Shown: positions 62,451 through 64,000 of the stretch, piece by piece
Numbering within the stretch: the first letter of the stretch is position 1
Layout of the letters: each line of letters opens with the position of its first letter
Assembly (NCBI GenBank): GCA_023055355.1
Contig: JALJCS010000004.1
Coordinates: 27,928,744 to 27,992,743 of the forward strand
Direction: 5' to 3'
Source: Agelaius tricolor
Taxonomy: Eukaryota; Chordata; Aves; Passeriformes; Icteridae
Length of the DNA stretch: 64,000 nucleotides
The notes under the pieces: generated by a model
What the model saw: the letters and a program-made list of their open reading frames with translations, nothing else
Databases searched by the model: none
Told to the model about the DNA's origin: nothing
Made by a program: the position numbers and the translations under genes

Positions 62451-64000
62451 TTTTTTTTATTTTTTAGTTTTCACACCAATATCCATTAATATCTATGTCA
62501 ACTGCTTTTTCTAGTACTCATTCTGGGTCCTTGTGCTCTTTTTTGAGTTCTTACGCCTTTTGCAGAAACTCTGTAAGTTTACTTTGACAAAATGTTTTGC
62601 CTGTCTGTGATTAACATGGTTCTAATTCTCCGCAAAACTGACTCCTACTAATTTCCTCACTGTGTATTTCTTCAGATTATGGATTTATTTTAAATTAACC
62701 CATGCTTCTTTTCGTGATGGTTATTGCTACTTACTGGTACTTTTATTATGAAGGCAGAGTTTCAGTGGAACATGCTGTTTTGTAATGATATCCTAATATC
62801 TGTCTACTAACAAGAGTATCAAAAGTATTATTAGCTGTGCAATTACTTTCCTATAAGAAGTAACAGTGAAGCATATATTTTTAACATGCTTTGATGATTT
62901 AAATATATTTTTAAGATGTTTAATGTATTGAAGTGATTTATTTCCATTACTCCCATAATTAAATTATTATGAAGTAAACAATAAATTATCCAAAGTTTTC
63001 TTCACTTGAAAGAAATGTATATTTAAAAACCCCACAGCAATATTTATTTTTCAAACTTTGTTTTCTTTTGTTTCATCAAAAAAAAACCCCAAAGATTGGA
63101 ATAAGACTGCATTTGCATCTGACTGAGAAAGCCAAATGGAAGAACTACAAATTCTTATGAGGAATCTTGTTTTAGCTCTCATCCATGCTCTGGCATGGGA
63201 AAAGTAGATACTGTATCAGATTTTCAAATTAAAGACTCATTATATTTTTCCAGAATGGTCAGTTCCTACCTACATCCCAGTTGCTCTGTGAGAATTGACT
63301 CTGAAGATATCTATGAGAACAAATGTGCCTATTAGATGCTGCCAAAGAATCTGACTTGTACTCACTCTATTCTGATCAGCTAAGAGCCATTGGGTTTTTC
63401 ACTGCTGACCTGGTATTTATAGTTGTATATAAATGTATTATTCCAAAGAGAGATTTCCATTTTGCTACAAATCCTTCTAAGAATATTTTATTATTGCTAT
63501 GAAATTTTCTTTCATATATTTTTAAGTCTTTAGTCAAATCAGTATGGGGTTTACATCTTTGTCCTCTGTTCCAATTTGTTTACAAAGCAATAGGGCGGTT
63601 GAGAAATACTATTCAGGGTAATATAACAAACTAAATTTCAGTGACCTCTTTATCTGATTTCTATTTTCTCTTTCCATGTTTTGAATTTTTTCATTGGTTG
63701 TCAATATGCTTTTTCAATGATTTCTGCAAAATTATATGTAAATTAGAAGGCGGAAAAAAATGTCTGGACTTCAGGACATTTTTGATAGTTCATAATATAA
63801 GGCATGAATTTTCTTTTAGTACCTATTATACTGACCATCCAAATAAATATTCCAGCTCTTGTATTATGGAAGCGGAAGAGGAGGAAGAAATCATTGCTTT
63901 TACCATAAATCTCTAATCAACTTAGGCAAAATAATTTCTTAGTTCACTTCTGCTACAAAAATTGTTTTAAACATTTTTTGGAAGCTCTTGCATTTTGCAG
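62451..64000. other. AT-rich non-coding DNA, no gene seen
   Basis: No retroviral gag, pol or env follows the primer-site-like sequence. A 91-codon frame (63641-63916) near the right edge ends in a Glu-rich stretch and has no recognisable domain. Nothing else is supportable. Confidence 0.55.

Noticed and set aside
1..64000. Bacterial, phage or CRISPR-type systems, tRNA and rRNA genes
   Set aside because: No spaced direct repeats, operon-like gene rows or RNA gene signatures were seen, and CR1 elements mark the DNA as avian.

Overview
The window looks like nuclear DNA of a bird, most likely a songbird. The strongest sign is repeated 3' ends of CR1 non-LTR retrotransposons, the dominant LINE family of birds. 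Several LTR-like blocks also resemble avian endogenous retrovirus LTRs, but I judged those by general resemblance and by promoter, poly(A) and primer-site signals, not by a database match. The rest is AT-rich and non-coding, with long A or T runs and microsatellites. Bacterial or phage features (operons, ribosome binding sites, tRNA or rRNA genes, CRISPR) are absent.

No protein-coding gene can be supported. The longest open frames (218, 189, 150, 127 and 124 codons) mostly fall inside decayed transposons or lie antisense to them; the one that does not (150 codons on the minus strand, 48.7-49.1 kb) has no recognisable domain. No convincing exon series with splice sites is visible. The simplest reading is an intergenic gene desert or the interior of a very long intron.

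Layout. 0-2.4 kb: unremarkable AT-rich DNA. 2.4-3.0 kb: LTR-like block. 3.0-6.0 kb: unremarkable. 6.1-6.8 kb: GC- and CpG-rich LTR-like block on the minus strand with CCAAT, TATA and a splice-donor-like site. 8.1-8.7 kb: CR1 3' end. 9.06-9.6 kb: GC-rich dispersed repeat. 10.1 kb: CR1 tail scrap. 12.6-15.2 kb: long dead CR1. 15.46-16.25 kb: two CR1 3' ends in a row on the minus strand. 18.8 kb: CR1 scrap. 18.95-21.38 kb: second long dead CR1. 25.07-25.72 kb: CR1 3' end. 29.4-29.95 kb: LTR-like block. 30.54-31.26 kb: internally deleted CR1. 31.3-57.6 kb: mostly unique AT-rich DNA with microsatellites and one possible conserved regulatory stretch near 46.2-46.75 kb. 57.7-58.16 kb: GC-rich block of unknown origin. 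59.1-59.7 kb: mixed-composition stretch of possible regulatory interest. 61.2-62.45 kb: an LTR with a primer-binding-site-like sequence, apparently interrupted by a second LTR in the opposite orientation.

The CR1 copies are all defective: stop codons interrupt the frames and key motifs are altered. I see no working gene system here. The most interesting items are sequence-scale events: a perfect hairpin that looks like a template-switch mutation inside a CR1, a CR1 deletion at a short direct repeat, an expanded in-frame hexamer in a CR1 ORF, several perfect hairpins in unique DNA, and the nested LTR pair.
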